The notes: generated from the sequence alone by a model not told the origin. Shown: positions 15,869 to 24,985, counted from the stretch's first letter. The stretch is 40,905 nucleotides of DNA from an uncultured Bacilli bacterium (GCA_910579455.1 CAJTUT010000007.1:7264-48168), one strand, 5' to 3'. Translations and numbers: made by a program.

Positions 15869-18818
15869 ATTGGTAGGAAAAAGGGTTGGCTTTTCATTAT
15901 TTCTGTTATTGCTTATAGGTATTTGTTTTGTCAGTGTAGATGTTGTAGCAGCAGATAAAGATGGTGGAAAATGTCGTAGTGATATTGTGAACAAAATTAA
16001 CATTGATTATGATGGTTTTTCTGTAGATACTGGAAAACCTATGAAAATTACAGTCACAGTACCTAATAAGGGATCTTATCAGGTACAATATCATGAAGTG
16101 GTATATGGAGAAGATGCGAAAGATATTGATGATAGTGCTGATGTCATAGTAGAAAATGTATCTGGTACTACATGGAGTCATAATTTGGCAGAGGGGAAAG
16201 AAATCTTTGTTTTTGTTACTCTAAAGTCAGATCTTAAGGTTGGAGAGGATACTTGTCATTCAGCTGGAACGGTAAAAATAAACAATAAAGGAAATATTAC
16301 GAATAAAAAAAGTACTTGGAAATCAGAGTCTATTCAAAATCCTCCGACTTCTAATGTAGGAAATCCTATTTATGATACACTTGCTTGTCAGAGGATGCGA
16401 GAAGGGAAGTATAAAAACAAGAGTGGAGATCATAAAAACGATGTTGTTTATACTAGTAAAACTGATACCCATGACTACGATATGGGAAAATGGAATGCCT
16501 ATGCTTCTAAATATTTTCCTTACTGTTATAATCCTAATACTACCATGGGATTTGCTTTAAGCCAAAAAAATATTAATTATGTTAGAAAAGAGTTACTTAA
16601 AATTTATATTCAAAAGTCAAACGTTAAAATGGGAGGGATTACTCCAACTGCTGGCTTTGAGACAAAGGTGGATAGTACGGATGTTGGAGATTTAACCTGC
16701 ATTACGAAACCTCAAAAGGGGAGTGATGGAAAATATTTGGATAATAGCCATAAATATTACTACGAAGAATCTGAAAATATTTCAAATGAGACTACGGGTG
16801 AAAATGTTTGTACTGTAACGTGTAGAGAGGAATTAGAGGTTATTTATAGTCCTCCAGTAGCAGTAAAAGCAGGATTGTGTTTTCAATATGAAGTAACAGT
16901 AAAAAGCAAGGTTCAATGTAAAACCGAGTTAAATCAGGATGCTGAACCAACTCCTCCTTCCGGCGGCTTGGGAGCACCTGTTGCAATTTGTGCAAGTGGT
17001 TCCGATCAGGCAGGACCTAATGATGACTTTGATGATTGTATTAGTGAATGTGATGGAGGAAAGTATAGCCAAAAATGCATTAATCAGTGTTATAAAAAGG
17101 TATACAAGAATAAGTCTAAGAGTTCTAAGAAATCAAGTGCAAAGAATATGAACGTGTTTGAAGAAAGTAGTAATGTATTGTTACTAGCTAATAATGATGG
17201 CGATGATGAAGATGTTTCATATAATATCCCGGGTTGTAAAACTAATAGCCAAATTTATGGAAACCGTGAGTGTTATAAAAAATTGACAGAAGCAAAACAA
17301 CAAAATCCACTAGGACATTATGAATCAGGGAACAACCAGTATAATAAGGCAAATCTTCACTGGGATTCGGATGTTAAAGGTTGGAATGGTAATAATCAAA
17401 AAAATTATGATTGTAGAACACAGGAGAATGGAAAGGATTGTGCAGCCGAAGACTATCTAGATTCCATCAAAAGAGCTGCACCATATTACTTTAGAGATGT
17501 GAATGCAACTGCCGATTTAATCAAGGGATTACATGGATATTATTCTGGAAGATATTATAAGCGTTATATTATTGATAATGATGGTATCAAAAGGCAATAT
17601 AGTTCTAGGTATCAATGTAGTCAAAAATGTGGATTTAAAGGAAAGGCTGGATCTATCTATAATAACGAAAAGGCAAAAGAGGCTTATCAAGAATCATTAG
17701 AAGGCTATTCATCTGCTTTAGAGTTGTGTAATACCGCAGCTAAATGTTCAACTGATGAGGCGACGTTTACCATTGATGTTAATAATGGGTTAGATAAGGA
17801 TCAAGATGGAGCTTGCGATACCACTAATACTTGTGGAAAAAATAGTGATAAGTGCGATTGGAAGGCAACTAATCATAAAAATGTACAAGCAGGTAGTCCT
17901 AATGGAGATATTTTAATCTTTACGCCAGCAAAGGGTGATTCAAGTGATGTTCAAAATGGAATTAATGGTGTTTGTTATGGACATGCTATGCCATGGCAAC
18001 ATTATAAAACCACAATTACATTCCCTGGATCATGGATTAATTTAAAAACAGGGGAAGTTGAGTACGCAGATCCAAAGAAAGAAGATGAGTATAGAACAAA
18101 ATCTAATTATTTCTGTACACCATATGATTCTTGTGATGTGAATGAAGATTGGTGGAAATGGGATGTTTATGGAAATGCACTAGCTGATAATTATGAGCCA
18201 GATGCTTGGAATATAGGTTCTACAGTTAAAACATTTGGTAAATATAATTGGAATTTAAATATTAGCTGTTTTTATGCAGTATATAACGAAACTTGTACAG
18301 GTGATGAGTGTCAACAACAGTTGTGTTATCGCGGGGATGAAGGATCAGCAGAGAATTGTGCTGATACACCAGAAGGTAAAAAATCAGAATCAACTAAAAT
18401 AAATTATGATATTAGGATCGCTTCTTTGGATAGTTTATTCCCAAAAAATCGATTACGCGGATACAATTGGGGAAGTTCTGCTAAATTAAAATCAAATGAT
18501 CCAGCTGTTCAAAGTAAATTGCAAACAGGCGGTTATGATATAGATCCTGTTGAGTATTCAAAAACAATTATGAAGAATAGTACTACTCCTGGAAAAGGGG
18601 AAGAAGGCACGTATACTGAAAGTGAATTAGATTTTAGAATTACATTAAGTGATAAAGACATATCGTTCTTAAAAAAATTAGATTTAGAATTGGGTGGTAC
18701 TTATAATAAGTCTCAGGAAATCATTCCTGGCTTGTATGCTTACACCATGGATAAAGCAATTACAGACCGTTTTGGTACTGATATTAGAAAATGGCAAATA
18801 GGAACAAACAATAGGTAG
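15861..18818 (+). CDS. Very large Cys-rich secreted protein, paralog 2
   Basis: The 985-residue paralog of the protein at 8488 has a signal peptide (hydrophobic core at about residues 10-25, likely cut after VVAA). Shared blocks in order: YSPPVAVKAGLCFQY, AGPNDDFDDCI..CDGGKYSQKC, YYFRDV, GIKRQYSSRYQCSQKC, HYKTTITFPGSWI, FGKYNWN, CYRGDEG and a final FPKNRLRGYNWGSSAKLKSN block. Overall identity is moderate, with many gaps and acidic low-complexity linkers between blocks. Like its paralog it has many Cys and no visible wall or membrane anchor at the C-terminus. Overlap with the sortase gene suggests translational coupling, which makes a sortase-linked or appendage-linked surface role plausible. 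The family is not recognised. Confidence 0.6.
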   Translation: MHKLVGKRVGFSLFLLLLIGICFVSVDVVAADKDGGKCRSDIVNKINIDYDGFSVDTGKPMKITVTVPNKGSYQVQYHEVVYGEDAKDIDDSADVIVENVSGTTWSHNLAEGKEIFVFVTLKSDLKVGEDTCHSAGTVKINNKGNITNKKSTWKSESIQNPPTSNVGNPIYDTLACQRMREGKYKNKSGDHKNDVVYTSKTDTHDYDMGKWNAYASKYFPYCYNPNTTMGFALSQKNINYVRKELLKIYIQKSNVKMGGITPTAGFETKVDSTDVGDLTCITKPQKGSDGKYLDNSHKYYYEESENISNETTGENVCTVTCREELEVIYSPPVAVKAGLCFQYEVTVKSKVQCKTELNQDAEPTPPSGGLGAPVAICASGSDQAGPNDDFDDCISECDGGKYSQKCINQCYKKVYKNKSKSSKKSSAKNMNVFEESSNVLLLANNDGDDEDVSYNIPGCKTNSQIYGNRECYKKLTEAKQQNPLGHYESGNNQYNKANLHWDSDVKGWNGNNQKNYDCRTQENGKDCAAEDYLDSIKRAAPYYFRDVNATADLIKGLHGYYSGRYYKRYIIDNDGIKRQYSSRYQCSQKCGFKGKAGSIYNNEKAKEAYQESLEGYSSALELCNTAAKCSTDEATFTIDVNNGLDKDQDGACDTTNTCGKNSDKCDWKATNHKNVQAGSPNGDILIFTPAKGDSSDVQNGINGVCYGHAMPWQHYKTTITFPGSWINLKTGEVEYADPKKEDEYRTKSNYFCTPYDSCDVNEDWWKWDVYGNALADNYEPDAWNIGSTVKTFGKYNWNLNISCFYAVYNETCTGDECQQQLCYRGDEGSAENCADTPEGKKSESTKINYDIRIASLDSLFPKNRLRGYNWGSSAKLKSNDPAVQSKLQTGGYDIDPVEYSKTIMKNSTTPGKGEEGTYTESELDFRITLSDKDISFLKKLDLELGGTYNKSQEIIPGLYAYTMDKAITDRFGTDIRKWQIGTNNR

Positions 18819-18829
18819 GTGAGGAAACA

Positions 18830-19273
18830 ATGAATAAGGCAATGTTAACAGTAGGAATTATTTTATTAAGTATTATTGCATTAGGGGTAATTAACGTAAT
18901 TCAAAATTATACTACTGGACAAGAATTAGATTATTATTTGTTAAAGGAAACCACAGAAGCAGCTATGGAAGATGCAGTAGATTTAAGTTATTATCGTGAA
19001 CAATCTGTTATTAGGATGGATAAAGAAAAGTTTGCGGAGAGTTTTATTAAGAGATTTGCAAGAAGTGTAGATGATCGTAGAAGCTATGAGATTAGCTTCT
19101 ACGATGTTAATGAAGTCCCACCTAAAGCTAGTGTAGAAGTAAAGTCGGCTACTAGTAAAACCTTTTATAGTGGAGCTGTTGATATTACTACAAAACTTGA
19201 TATGATTGTAGAAAGTAATAATAAAAAGGATCCCTTGGCAGCAAAACTGGTGACAAATGTTAAGGCAAATTAA
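18830..19273 (+). CDS. Small pilin-like (TadE-like) membrane protein
   Basis: The 147-residue product has one N-terminal membrane helix (about residues 4-25) continuing into an amphipathic, acidic helix (TEAAMEDAVDLSYYR), then a mixed alpha/beta tail. This layout matches TadE-type pseudopilins and minor pilins. It starts 12 bp after the second large secreted protein (ribosome binding site GTGAGG) and ends 22 bp before cpaB, so it opens the Tad-like gene block. I cannot assign the family with certainty. Confidence 0.5.
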   Translation: MNKAMLTVGIILLSIIALGVINVIQNYTTGQELDYYLLKETTEAAMEDAVDLSYYREQSVIRMDKEKFAESFIKRFARSVDDRRSYEISFYDVNEVPPKASVEVKSATSKTFYSGAVDITTKLDMIVESNNKKDPLAAKLVTNVKAN

Positions 19274-19294
19274 TAATAGGAGGGGAAGAATAAA

Positions 19295-20098
19295 ATGGGA
19301 AATTTAAATGTTGGTATTAAAAAATTCTTATCAAATAAAAACACAGTTACCATCCTGGGGGTAGTAGCTGCCGTTTTTGTGTTGTATTTTGGATATAACT
19401 CAAGAGTAAATAAAGCAATTACGCCAATTAAAGTTCCTTATGCGAAGGAAACTATTTCTCCAGGTTCACAAATTACTGAGGATATGATTGGTGAGAAAAA
19501 TGTATCGAGTGAAACAGTCAGAGATGGCTTTGCTTATACTAATAAAAGCGAGGTTCTTGATAAGTATGCTAATGCAGATAGTGTAATACCTAGTGGAAGT
19601 TTATTTTATAAAAGATCGGTAGTAACAAAGGAACAATTACCAGATAAAATTATATATGACTATCCAAATGGTTATGTATTATATAATTTATCAGTAGATA
19701 TTAATTCTACATATGGTAACTCAGTATATCCAGGTAATTATATAGATATTTATTTAAAAGCAATGAATGCTATAGAAGAAGGGCAAGGGATTACTACTAC
19801 TGATAAGATTATGGTTGGAAAGTTAATTGAAAATGTGAAGGTTTTAGCCGTTTTGGATAGTAACGGTAATAATGTCTTTGCAAATTTAGATGAAAAGGGA
19901 ACTCCTAATATGATTATTTTTGCGGTTCCATCTGAATACTACATTTTATTAAAGAAAGCGGGTTTCTTAAGAGCATATGATTCTACTTTAATTCCAGTTC
20001 CAACAGATGAAAGCTTAAAAGATAATCCAGGAGAATTAAAACTTAGCAGTAATGATTTAAAAGATTTTATTAATAGAGTTACTGAGTGGACTGAATAA
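19295..20098 (+). CDS. cpaB: CpaB/RcpC-like Flp pilus assembly protein (SAF domain)
   Basis: A single membrane helix (about residues 18-36) is followed by a SAF domain: VPYAKETISPGSQITEDMIG, then a second strand set with PSGSLFYKR and VYPGNYIDIYLK. This is the standard CpaB/RcpC layout at the usual length (267 residues). In Tad systems CpaB acts in the envelope and is thought to contact pilus or wall components; in this monoderm setting it would face the wall. The ribosome binding site is TAGGAGGGG. Directly downstream is the CpaF ATPase, as in many tad operons. Confidence 0.8.
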   Translation: MGNLNVGIKKFLSNKNTVTILGVVAAVFVLYFGYNSRVNKAITPIKVPYAKETISPGSQITEDMIGEKNVSSETVRDGFAYTNKSEVLDKYANADSVIPSGSLFYKRSVVTKEQLPDKIIYDYPNGYVLYNLSVDINSTYGNSVYPGNYIDIYLKAMNAIEEGQGITTTDKIMVGKLIENVKVLAVLDSNGNNVFANLDEKGTPNMIIFAVPSEYYILLKKAGFLRAYDSTLIPVPTDESLKDNPGELKLSSNDLKDFINRVTEWTE

Positions 20099-20123
20099 AA
20101 AGAATTAAAAATTTGGGAAGGTA

Positions 20124-21512
20124 GTGGTTCTAGTGAATGAAAATGTTTTTGATAAGCTTGATTTTGGACCTTTAAAACCACTTTTAGATAATGACGATAT
20201 TACAGATATTTCCTTTTGTAATGGTGGTCAAATTTGGATTCGTTCCTTGACACAAGGATCTCAAAGAGTGGAGATTGCTGGCTTAACACCAGAATTTATG
20301 GAAAAATTAGCTTTTCAGTGTTCTAATGTAATGGGGACGACATTTAATAATGCAAAACCATTTTTGGATGCTGAGTCTACTGAATTACGTTTTAATTTTG
20401 TTCATCAGTCCATTGCGACGAATGGAATTGCTTGTGTGATTCGTAAAACTCCAGCAAAGATTCGATTAGAGAAAAATAAACTTTTAAAAGAGGATTATTT
20501 TACCGCAGATATTCATGACATTTTAATTAAATGTGTAGAGGGACATTGTAATATTATCGTGGCAGGAGAAACTGGTTCTGGTAAAACTGAGTTTGTAAAG
20601 TATCTAGCAAGTCATACAAAACAGAATGAGAAAATTATTACAATTGAAGATACTTTAGAGCTTCATCTAGACCGAATATTTCCAGAACGAGATATTGTTG
20701 CTATGAAGACAAATAATGTAGCTAGTTATTCTGATGTTTTAGTTACCTGTATGAGACAGAATCCTAAGTGGATTTTACTTTCTGAGGTGCGTAGTGCAGA
20801 GGCTGTTAGTGCGGTTCGTAACTCAATATCATCAGGTCATAATATTTTATCCACTATTCATGCAGATAAAGCAAGTGCAATTCCTTATCGTTTATATAGT
20901 TTGATGGAAACAGATTTGGATGTTAGTCAGTTTTTATCTACTATTTATAGGTATATTCAGCTTGGAGTTCATATTAAGGCATATTACAGTAAGGAATATG
21001 GAAAATTTCATCGTGAGGTAGACGAAGTTGTTGAGTTCTATGTAGATGATGATAATAATCCTCAGTCTCATACTATTTATAGGAAAGTGTATGGAAGACC
21101 GCCAGTACAGAATAAACCTAGTCAGCATTTAATTGATTATTTGGAAAATCAGAATATAGACATTCAAGCAATTTCTAAGAACATGAAAGAGGGAGAACAA
21201 GTGGTTCAGGCTAATGTAGGTGTTTCCAACCACCCTAATGTTTCTTCTAATGTGAGTCAGGTATCAAATGTTGGGTTAACTAATGTAGCATCTGTCAAAA
21301 CGGTATCAACTCCTCCTCAGGTATCACAGTCAAACGTACAATTGCAATCAGTGGAAAGGGCTGTACAACCTGTCATGGGATCTGTTTCTCCAAGTGTAGG
21401 AAGCGTTCAAACGGTTGGTCAAATAAGACCACAGGTAACAAATGTACAACCCTCTACATTACAAAGTAGTGTAGAAAATATTAGACCACCTATAGTAAAT
21501 GAAGTAGGATAA
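20124..21512 (+). CDS. cpaF: CpaF/TadA-type secretion ATPase with low-complexity tail
   Basis: A hexameric ATPase of the VirB11/PilT/CpaF superfamily that powers pilus assembly from the cytoplasmic side. Seen: Walker A AGETGSGKT (about residues 146-154), the acidic box ITIEDTLEL, a Walker B-like ILLSEVRSAEA (about 216-226) and the His box LSTIHADKAS. The short N-terminal domain (DNDDITDISFCNGGQIWIR) is typical. After the core, the last 105 or so residues are a Val/Ser/Gln/Asn-rich, Pro-containing disordered tail that standard CpaF lacks. The start is uncertain: GTG at 20124 is very close to GGGAAGG, while GTG at 20133 is 11 bp away. Because CpaF and VirB11 are related, it could serve the T4SS-like genes downstream as well as TadB/TadC. 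Confidence 0.9.
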   Translation: MVLVNENVFDKLDFGPLKPLLDNDDITDISFCNGGQIWIRSLTQGSQRVEIAGLTPEFMEKLAFQCSNVMGTTFNNAKPFLDAESTELRFNFVHQSIATNGIACVIRKTPAKIRLEKNKLLKEDYFTADIHDILIKCVEGHCNIIVAGETGSGKTEFVKYLASHTKQNEKIITIEDTLELHLDRIFPERDIVAMKTNNVASYSDVLVTCMRQNPKWILLSEVRSAEAVSAVRNSISSGHNILSTIHADKASAIPYRLYSLMETDLDVSQFLSTIYRYIQLGVHIKAYYSKEYGKFHREVDEVVEFYVDDDNNPQSHTIYRKVYGRPPVQNKPSQHLIDYLENQNIDIQAISKNMKEGEQVVQANVGVSNHPNVSSNVSQVSNVGLTNVASVKTVSTPPQVSQSNVQLQSVERAVQPVMGSVSPSVGSVQTVGQIRPQVTNVQPSTLQSSVENIRPPIVNEVG

Positions 21513-21529
21513 AAAGGGGTGATGAATAC

Positions 21530-22423
21530 ATGGAACTAATTTTGTTATTACTTATCGTTGGAGTAGTAATGTTGTATAGAAGTTATGAGGGTGAGAATGT
21601 AGGTAAATTTATTACAAGTCATGTTGGTACTGTGTATGAGAAATTTGCCCCGTTTTCATTTAAAGTTGTTAGAGAAAAAACAAAGCAATTAGGAAAAGAG
21701 TATACTTTTAGACAGTATGCCATTCAAATTGTTACTTTCTCTACTTTTGCAGGGGTTATTACTTATTTGTACTTCTACAATATTTTGGTTAGTATCATAT
21801 ATATTGTAGCGGTTATTATGGTAATACCATACCTGTCTTATTTGAGATGTAAAAGAGTTTATAGTGAGTTTCTTTTTGAACAGGTTCAAGTTTACACTTC
21901 TAATACGATTATGGAATTTGCAACAACCCAATCTTTCGTTAAGTCCATAGAAGGGGTAAGAGATTCTGGAGTTTTGGAAGATCCTGTGAAAACGGATGTA
22001 GAGCATATGATAGAATTATCTTACCAAAACGGTACAATAGAAGAGGCATTACTTTATATGAGTAATTTATATCCTTATTATATTGTAAAAAACATGCATC
22101 AGTTATTTTTGCAAATTACTAAAGAGGGAGCTAGAAATTCAGCGGACAGTTTAGAAAATATGCAACAAGATATTGATATGTTGGTTGAAAGTGTTTATAG
22201 AGATAGACAGGATAGGCAAACATTTCATAAGCAGTTTCTTACCTTTGGAATTATGATTTACTTTATGATGATGTTAACACAGTATCTATTAGGGAGAGAG
22301 TCCTACTTGTTATTGTTAGAAAAGCCTATTATTCAAATATTATTACATGCCGCAGTTATTGTGAATAGTTTCTTTCTCCTAAAAGGAGAAAAATATTATA
22401 ACGAGAATGTGGGGGCTGAATAA
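21530..22423 (+). CDS. tadB: TadB-like inner-membrane platform protein
   Basis: The 297-residue product has a hydrophobic N-terminal segment, two helices at about residues 65-110, a cytoplasmic GspF/T2SSF-type helical domain (about 115-240; NTIMEFATTQSFVKSIEGV, then QNGTIEEAL) and two C-terminal helices. This matches TadB, half of the membrane platform driven by CpaF. The order cpaF-tadB-tadC is the classic tad arrangement. The stop codon overlaps the tadC start by one base (TAATG), implying coupled translation. Confidence 0.82.
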   Translation: MELILLLLIVGVVMLYRSYEGENVGKFITSHVGTVYEKFAPFSFKVVREKTKQLGKEYTFRQYAIQIVTFSTFAGVITYLYFYNILVSIIYIVAVIMVIPYLSYLRCKRVYSEFLFEQVQVYTSNTIMEFATTQSFVKSIEGVRDSGVLEDPVKTDVEHMIELSYQNGTIEEALLYMSNLYPYYIVKNMHQLFLQITKEGARNSADSLENMQQDIDMLVESVYRDRQDRQTFHKQFLTFGIMIYFMMMLTQYLLGRESYLLLLEKPIIQILLHAAVIVNSFFLLKGEKYYNENVGAE

Positions 22424-23208
22424 TGGATATTATTATTGTTTGTGCTATTTTGATTTTTATATTATTTTATAATAAAACGATTGATGGCAAAAAGTTTTTA
22501 GTTGATAATGAAAAGTATTTTCAAGTATTAAGGGAGGAAGATTATGATTTCTTATTATATGCAAAATATGGAGATGATGTAGAACCAGATCTGTTATTTA
22601 GAAAAAGGGTTACTACTGCATTATTTTTTGGATTTTTCTTTTTAATTTTATTTTTAACTGAATTATCTTTAATTAATTTAGTTTTTGCAGTTGTTATTAT
22701 GTTTGGGGTATTTAAATTGCCGTATATTCAATTAAAACAGTATTATAAAGCTCATTTGCATGAGATCGACCTTATGCTGCCATACTATTTAAAGAGTTTA
22801 GAAATTTTAATTCAGCACTATACGGTTCCTGTTGCCATTGGTAAATCGATTGATGATGCACCTGATATTTTTAAACCAGGTTTAAGACAGATTGTAGAGA
22901 GAGTAAACTCGGGTGACTCTAGCATAGACCCTTATATGGAATTTTCTAATACTTATCCAGTAAGAGATTCTATGAGAATGATGAGATTGCTATATCGTCT
23001 GGGAATTGGTTCTCAAGAAAATAAACAAGAACGACTTATGATGTTTTCTAGAACGGTATCTAATCTTCAGAACAAGGCACGTGAAATTAAATATAAAGAG
23101 CGTTTGGGTCACATGGAAAGTCAAACTATGATTATGCTTGTTGTAGCAGGTATCGCTGTTATGATGATTGTATTAATCTCTATGATGGGAATATTTGGAT
23201 TAAGTTAA
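22423..23208 (+). CDS. tadC: TadC-like inner-membrane platform protein
   Basis: The 261-residue product has an N-terminal helix, two helices at about 65-105, a T2SSF-type cytoplasmic domain (HEIDLMLPYYLKSLEILIQ, then TVPVAIGKSIDDAPD) and a C-terminal helix (about 235-258). It is homologous in layout to TadB and is its expected heteromer partner. It ends just before a consensus promoter, so the operon may be boosted again for the pilin gene. Confidence 0.82.
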   Translation: MDIIIVCAILIFILFYNKTIDGKKFLVDNEKYFQVLREEDYDFLLYAKYGDDVEPDLLFRKRVTTALFFGFFFLILFLTELSLINLVFAVVIMFGVFKLPYIQLKQYYKAHLHEIDLMLPYYLKSLEILIQHYTVPVAIGKSIDDAPDIFKPGLRQIVERVNSGDSSIDPYMEFSNTYPVRDSMRMMRLLYRLGIGSQENKQERLMMFSRTVSNLQNKAREIKYKERLGHMESQTMIMLVVAGIAVMMIVLISMMGIFGLS

Positions 23209-23216
23209 AAATTGTA

Positions 23217-23245
23217 TTGTTAATTTATAAAAAAATTGGTATAAT
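23217..23245 (+). promoter_or_regulatory. Strong extended sigma-A promoter for the Flp-like pilin
   Basis: TTGTTA (23217-23222), 17 bp, TATAAT (23240-23245), with TGG directly before the -10 (extended -10). It starts 9 bp after the tadC stop and 35 bp before the small pilin ATG, consistent with extra expression of a major structural subunit. Confidence 0.75.
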
Positions 23246-23279
23246 AATTTATATAGTAAGAAAGGATGTGTAAAGTTGT

Positions 23280-23450
23280 ATGAAAGCAGCTTCAGGAGAA
23301 TTAAATCTAACGGTTATTACTTTAATTGCTATTGCAGCAGTTATTGGCTTTTTTTGGATTATGTGGCCAAGTATTCAAAATTCAATTAATAAGCAATGGG
23401 AAGATATTAATGCTAAGCCAGAGACAACATACATTGCTATTAATAAGTAA
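23280..23450 (+). CDS. Flp-like small pilin (56 residues)
   Basis: ATG at 23280 to TAA at 23450 encodes MKAASGELNL, then a hydrophobic stretch (TVITLIAIAAVIGFFWIMW) and a short polar tail. Tiny size, a short leader ending in Gly, an immediate hydrophobic helix and a place between tadC and a tadE-like gene all fit an Flp-type pilin. The Glu is at +1 rather than +5 if cleavage follows the Gly, so processing by a prepilin peptidase is not assured, and no such peptidase is encoded in the window. AAGGATG is about 12 bp from the ATG, a long spacing; TAA upstream in frame rules out an earlier start. Confidence 0.6.
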   Translation: MKAASGELNLTVITLIAIAAVIGFFWIMWPSIQNSINKQWEDINAKPETTYIAINK

Positions 23451-23487
23451 ACAGGTTGCAAATTGGAAATTTGGGAAGTGATTTGGC

Positions 23488-23910
23488 ATGCGTGATGCTT
23501 TTGGTGGAATTGTTAATATTTCATTTATTGTAGTGTTTATGGTTATTGTTAATGGCTATTTGGCATTTTCTGCTAGCTATAACAAAGCTTTTCGGTATAA
23601 GAATAAAATTATTAATATCATTGAGCAAAATGAAGGTTTTGATGATGTTGCAAGATCAAAGATTCACGAGTATCGTGTCTCTCTTGGATATAGTCTAAAT
23701 GCTGATATTAATGTTGCTGATTCTATATGTATTCAAGAGGATGGATATTGTTATAGTGTGACTTCTTCAGGTACAACTGGGGAATTACAGAAAGAGTATT
23801 ATACAGTAACTACCGCAGTTAATATTGATATTCCAATTCTAAACAAATTTATTCCAAATATGCATATATTCCAGGTGAATGGAACAACAAAGACAATTAA
23901 AAAGCATTAA
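23488..23910 (+). CDS. TadE-like pseudopilin
   Basis: The 140-residue product has a short N-terminus (MRDAFGG), a membrane helix (about residues 8-28), a charged amphipathic helix and a beta-rich outer part with one Cys pair (CIQEDGYC). TadE/TadF proteins share this plan. The ATG has GGGAAGTGA upstream. It follows the Flp-like gene by 37 bp and precedes the TadZ-like gene by 14 bp. A minor pilin or assembly initiator role is inferred from layout and position. Confidence 0.6.
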   Translation: MRDAFGGIVNISFIVVFMVIVNGYLAFSASYNKAFRYKNKIINIIEQNEGFDDVARSKIHEYRVSLGYSLNADINVADSICIQEDGYCYSVTSSGTTGELQKEYYTVTTAVNIDIPILNKFIPNMHIFQVNGTTKTIKKH

Positions 23911-23924
23911 AAAGGAGTGGTACT

Positions 23925-24908
23925 TTGAACGTAATAGTAGCTAACGAGAGGAAGGATTCATTATCAAACCTTGATATAGAAGTAATAAAGAACATAGTTG
24001 GTGAGTTTGATTCGGATGAGTTAGTTGCTATGTTCAAAGACTTCTTTTTTGATAGAATGATATTAGATGTTACGGCGATAAAAAATTATCGCGATATTAC
24101 TAATATCCAAAAATTAGCAGTAGAATTAGGAGAAGATAAATTAATATTAGTCCTTCCAGATGAGGTTTGTTCTTCTTCCAATTATTTATCTAATATTATT
24201 TCTATGGGAATCTATAATTTTACCAATAATATTAATGCTATCAAACAATTAATAGAAAGACCTAATACTTATAAAAATGTAGCAAAAATTCAGCAGTTGA
24301 ATAATATGTCTGTTGAAATTAGTAATAGGGTAAATAAAGGAAATAAAATAATTGGGATTAGAAATCTAACAGATCATGCTGGAGCTACAACCCTTACTTA
24401 TATATTAAAGAAGGAACTTACTACTATTTATGGTAATGTAGTTTATGCAATAGAAGTGAATAAAAGGGATTTTTTATATTTTAATGATAGGAATATGTTT
24501 TCTGTTAGTGAAGCAGATTTAGCAAAGAAATTAGCGGATCTTGATAAGCCGATAGCAGTTATTATTGATTTAAATGATTGTAAAATAGATTCTATGTGTG
24601 ATGAAATCTTGTATCTATTAGAGCCTAGTTCTATTATGCTTAATAAATTAATAAAGAGAGAAAAGGGAGTTTTTGATCGTTTAAAGGATAAAAAGATTCT
24701 TTTAAATAAGAGTTTATTGAGTAATAAAGAGGTAAGTGAATTAGAGTATGAGGCAAATGCAAAAATGTTTTATAATATCCCACCTTTAGATGAAAGAAAG
24801 AAAAATTCTGTAATTCAGGAATTACTTTTTAGGCTAGGATTAGTTGACAATACTGCCTCTAGAAAAGAAGAGGGAAATAAGATTTTTGGTTTATTTGGTA
24901 GACATTAA
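23925..24908 (+). CDS. TadZ/CpaE-like localisation protein with degenerate P-loop
   Basis: The start is TTG with AAAGGAG 8 bp upstream. The 327-residue protein has a receiver-like N-terminal domain (about 1-110; SDELVAMF, then KLILVLPDE, then MGIYNFTNN) and a ParA/MinD-like domain whose nucleotide loop reads NLTDHAGATTL, lacking the Lys of KGGVGKTT, followed by a PIAVIIDLND strand. This two-domain plan is that of CpaE/TadZ, which positions Tad assembly at the membrane. The missing Walker Lys suggests weak or no ATPase activity, as reported for some TadZ proteins. It ends the Tad-like block; a new promoter follows. Confidence 0.65.
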   Translation: MNVIVANERKDSLSNLDIEVIKNIVGEFDSDELVAMFKDFFFDRMILDVTAIKNYRDITNIQKLAVELGEDKLILVLPDEVCSSSNYLSNIISMGIYNFTNNINAIKQLIERPNTYKNVAKIQQLNNMSVEISNRVNKGNKIIGIRNLTDHAGATTLTYILKKELTTIYGNVVYAIEVNKRDFLYFNDRNMFSVSEADLAKKLADLDKPIAVIIDLNDCKIDSMCDEILYLLEPSSIMLNKLIKREKGVFDRLKDKKILLNKSLLSNKEVSELEYEANAKMFYNIPPLDERKKNSVIQELLFRLGLVDNTASRKEEGNKIFGLFGRH

Positions 24909-24929
24909 TGTAAAGTAGATATATAATTG

Positions 24930-24959
24930 TTGACATTTATGAATAAAATAGTTTACAAT
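24930..24959 (+). promoter_or_regulatory. Strong sigma-A promoter for the VirB2-like gene 1
   Basis: TTGACA (24930-24935, full consensus), 18 bp, TACAAT (24954-24959). The ATG follows at 24986 with AAGGAGAGG. This separates the Tad-like and T4SS-like blocks transcriptionally. Confidence 0.75.
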
Positions 24960-24985
24960 TATGTAGTAGAAGGAGAGGTTTTATT

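Noticed and set aside
15731..16181. Minus-strand open frames over the sortase and secreted-protein genes
   Set aside because: They lack ribosome binding sites and lie antisense to well-supported genes, so they are shadows. The same holds for the Pro-rich minus-strand frame at 30762-31358, which mirrors the Gly/Ala-rich region of the wall hydrolase.
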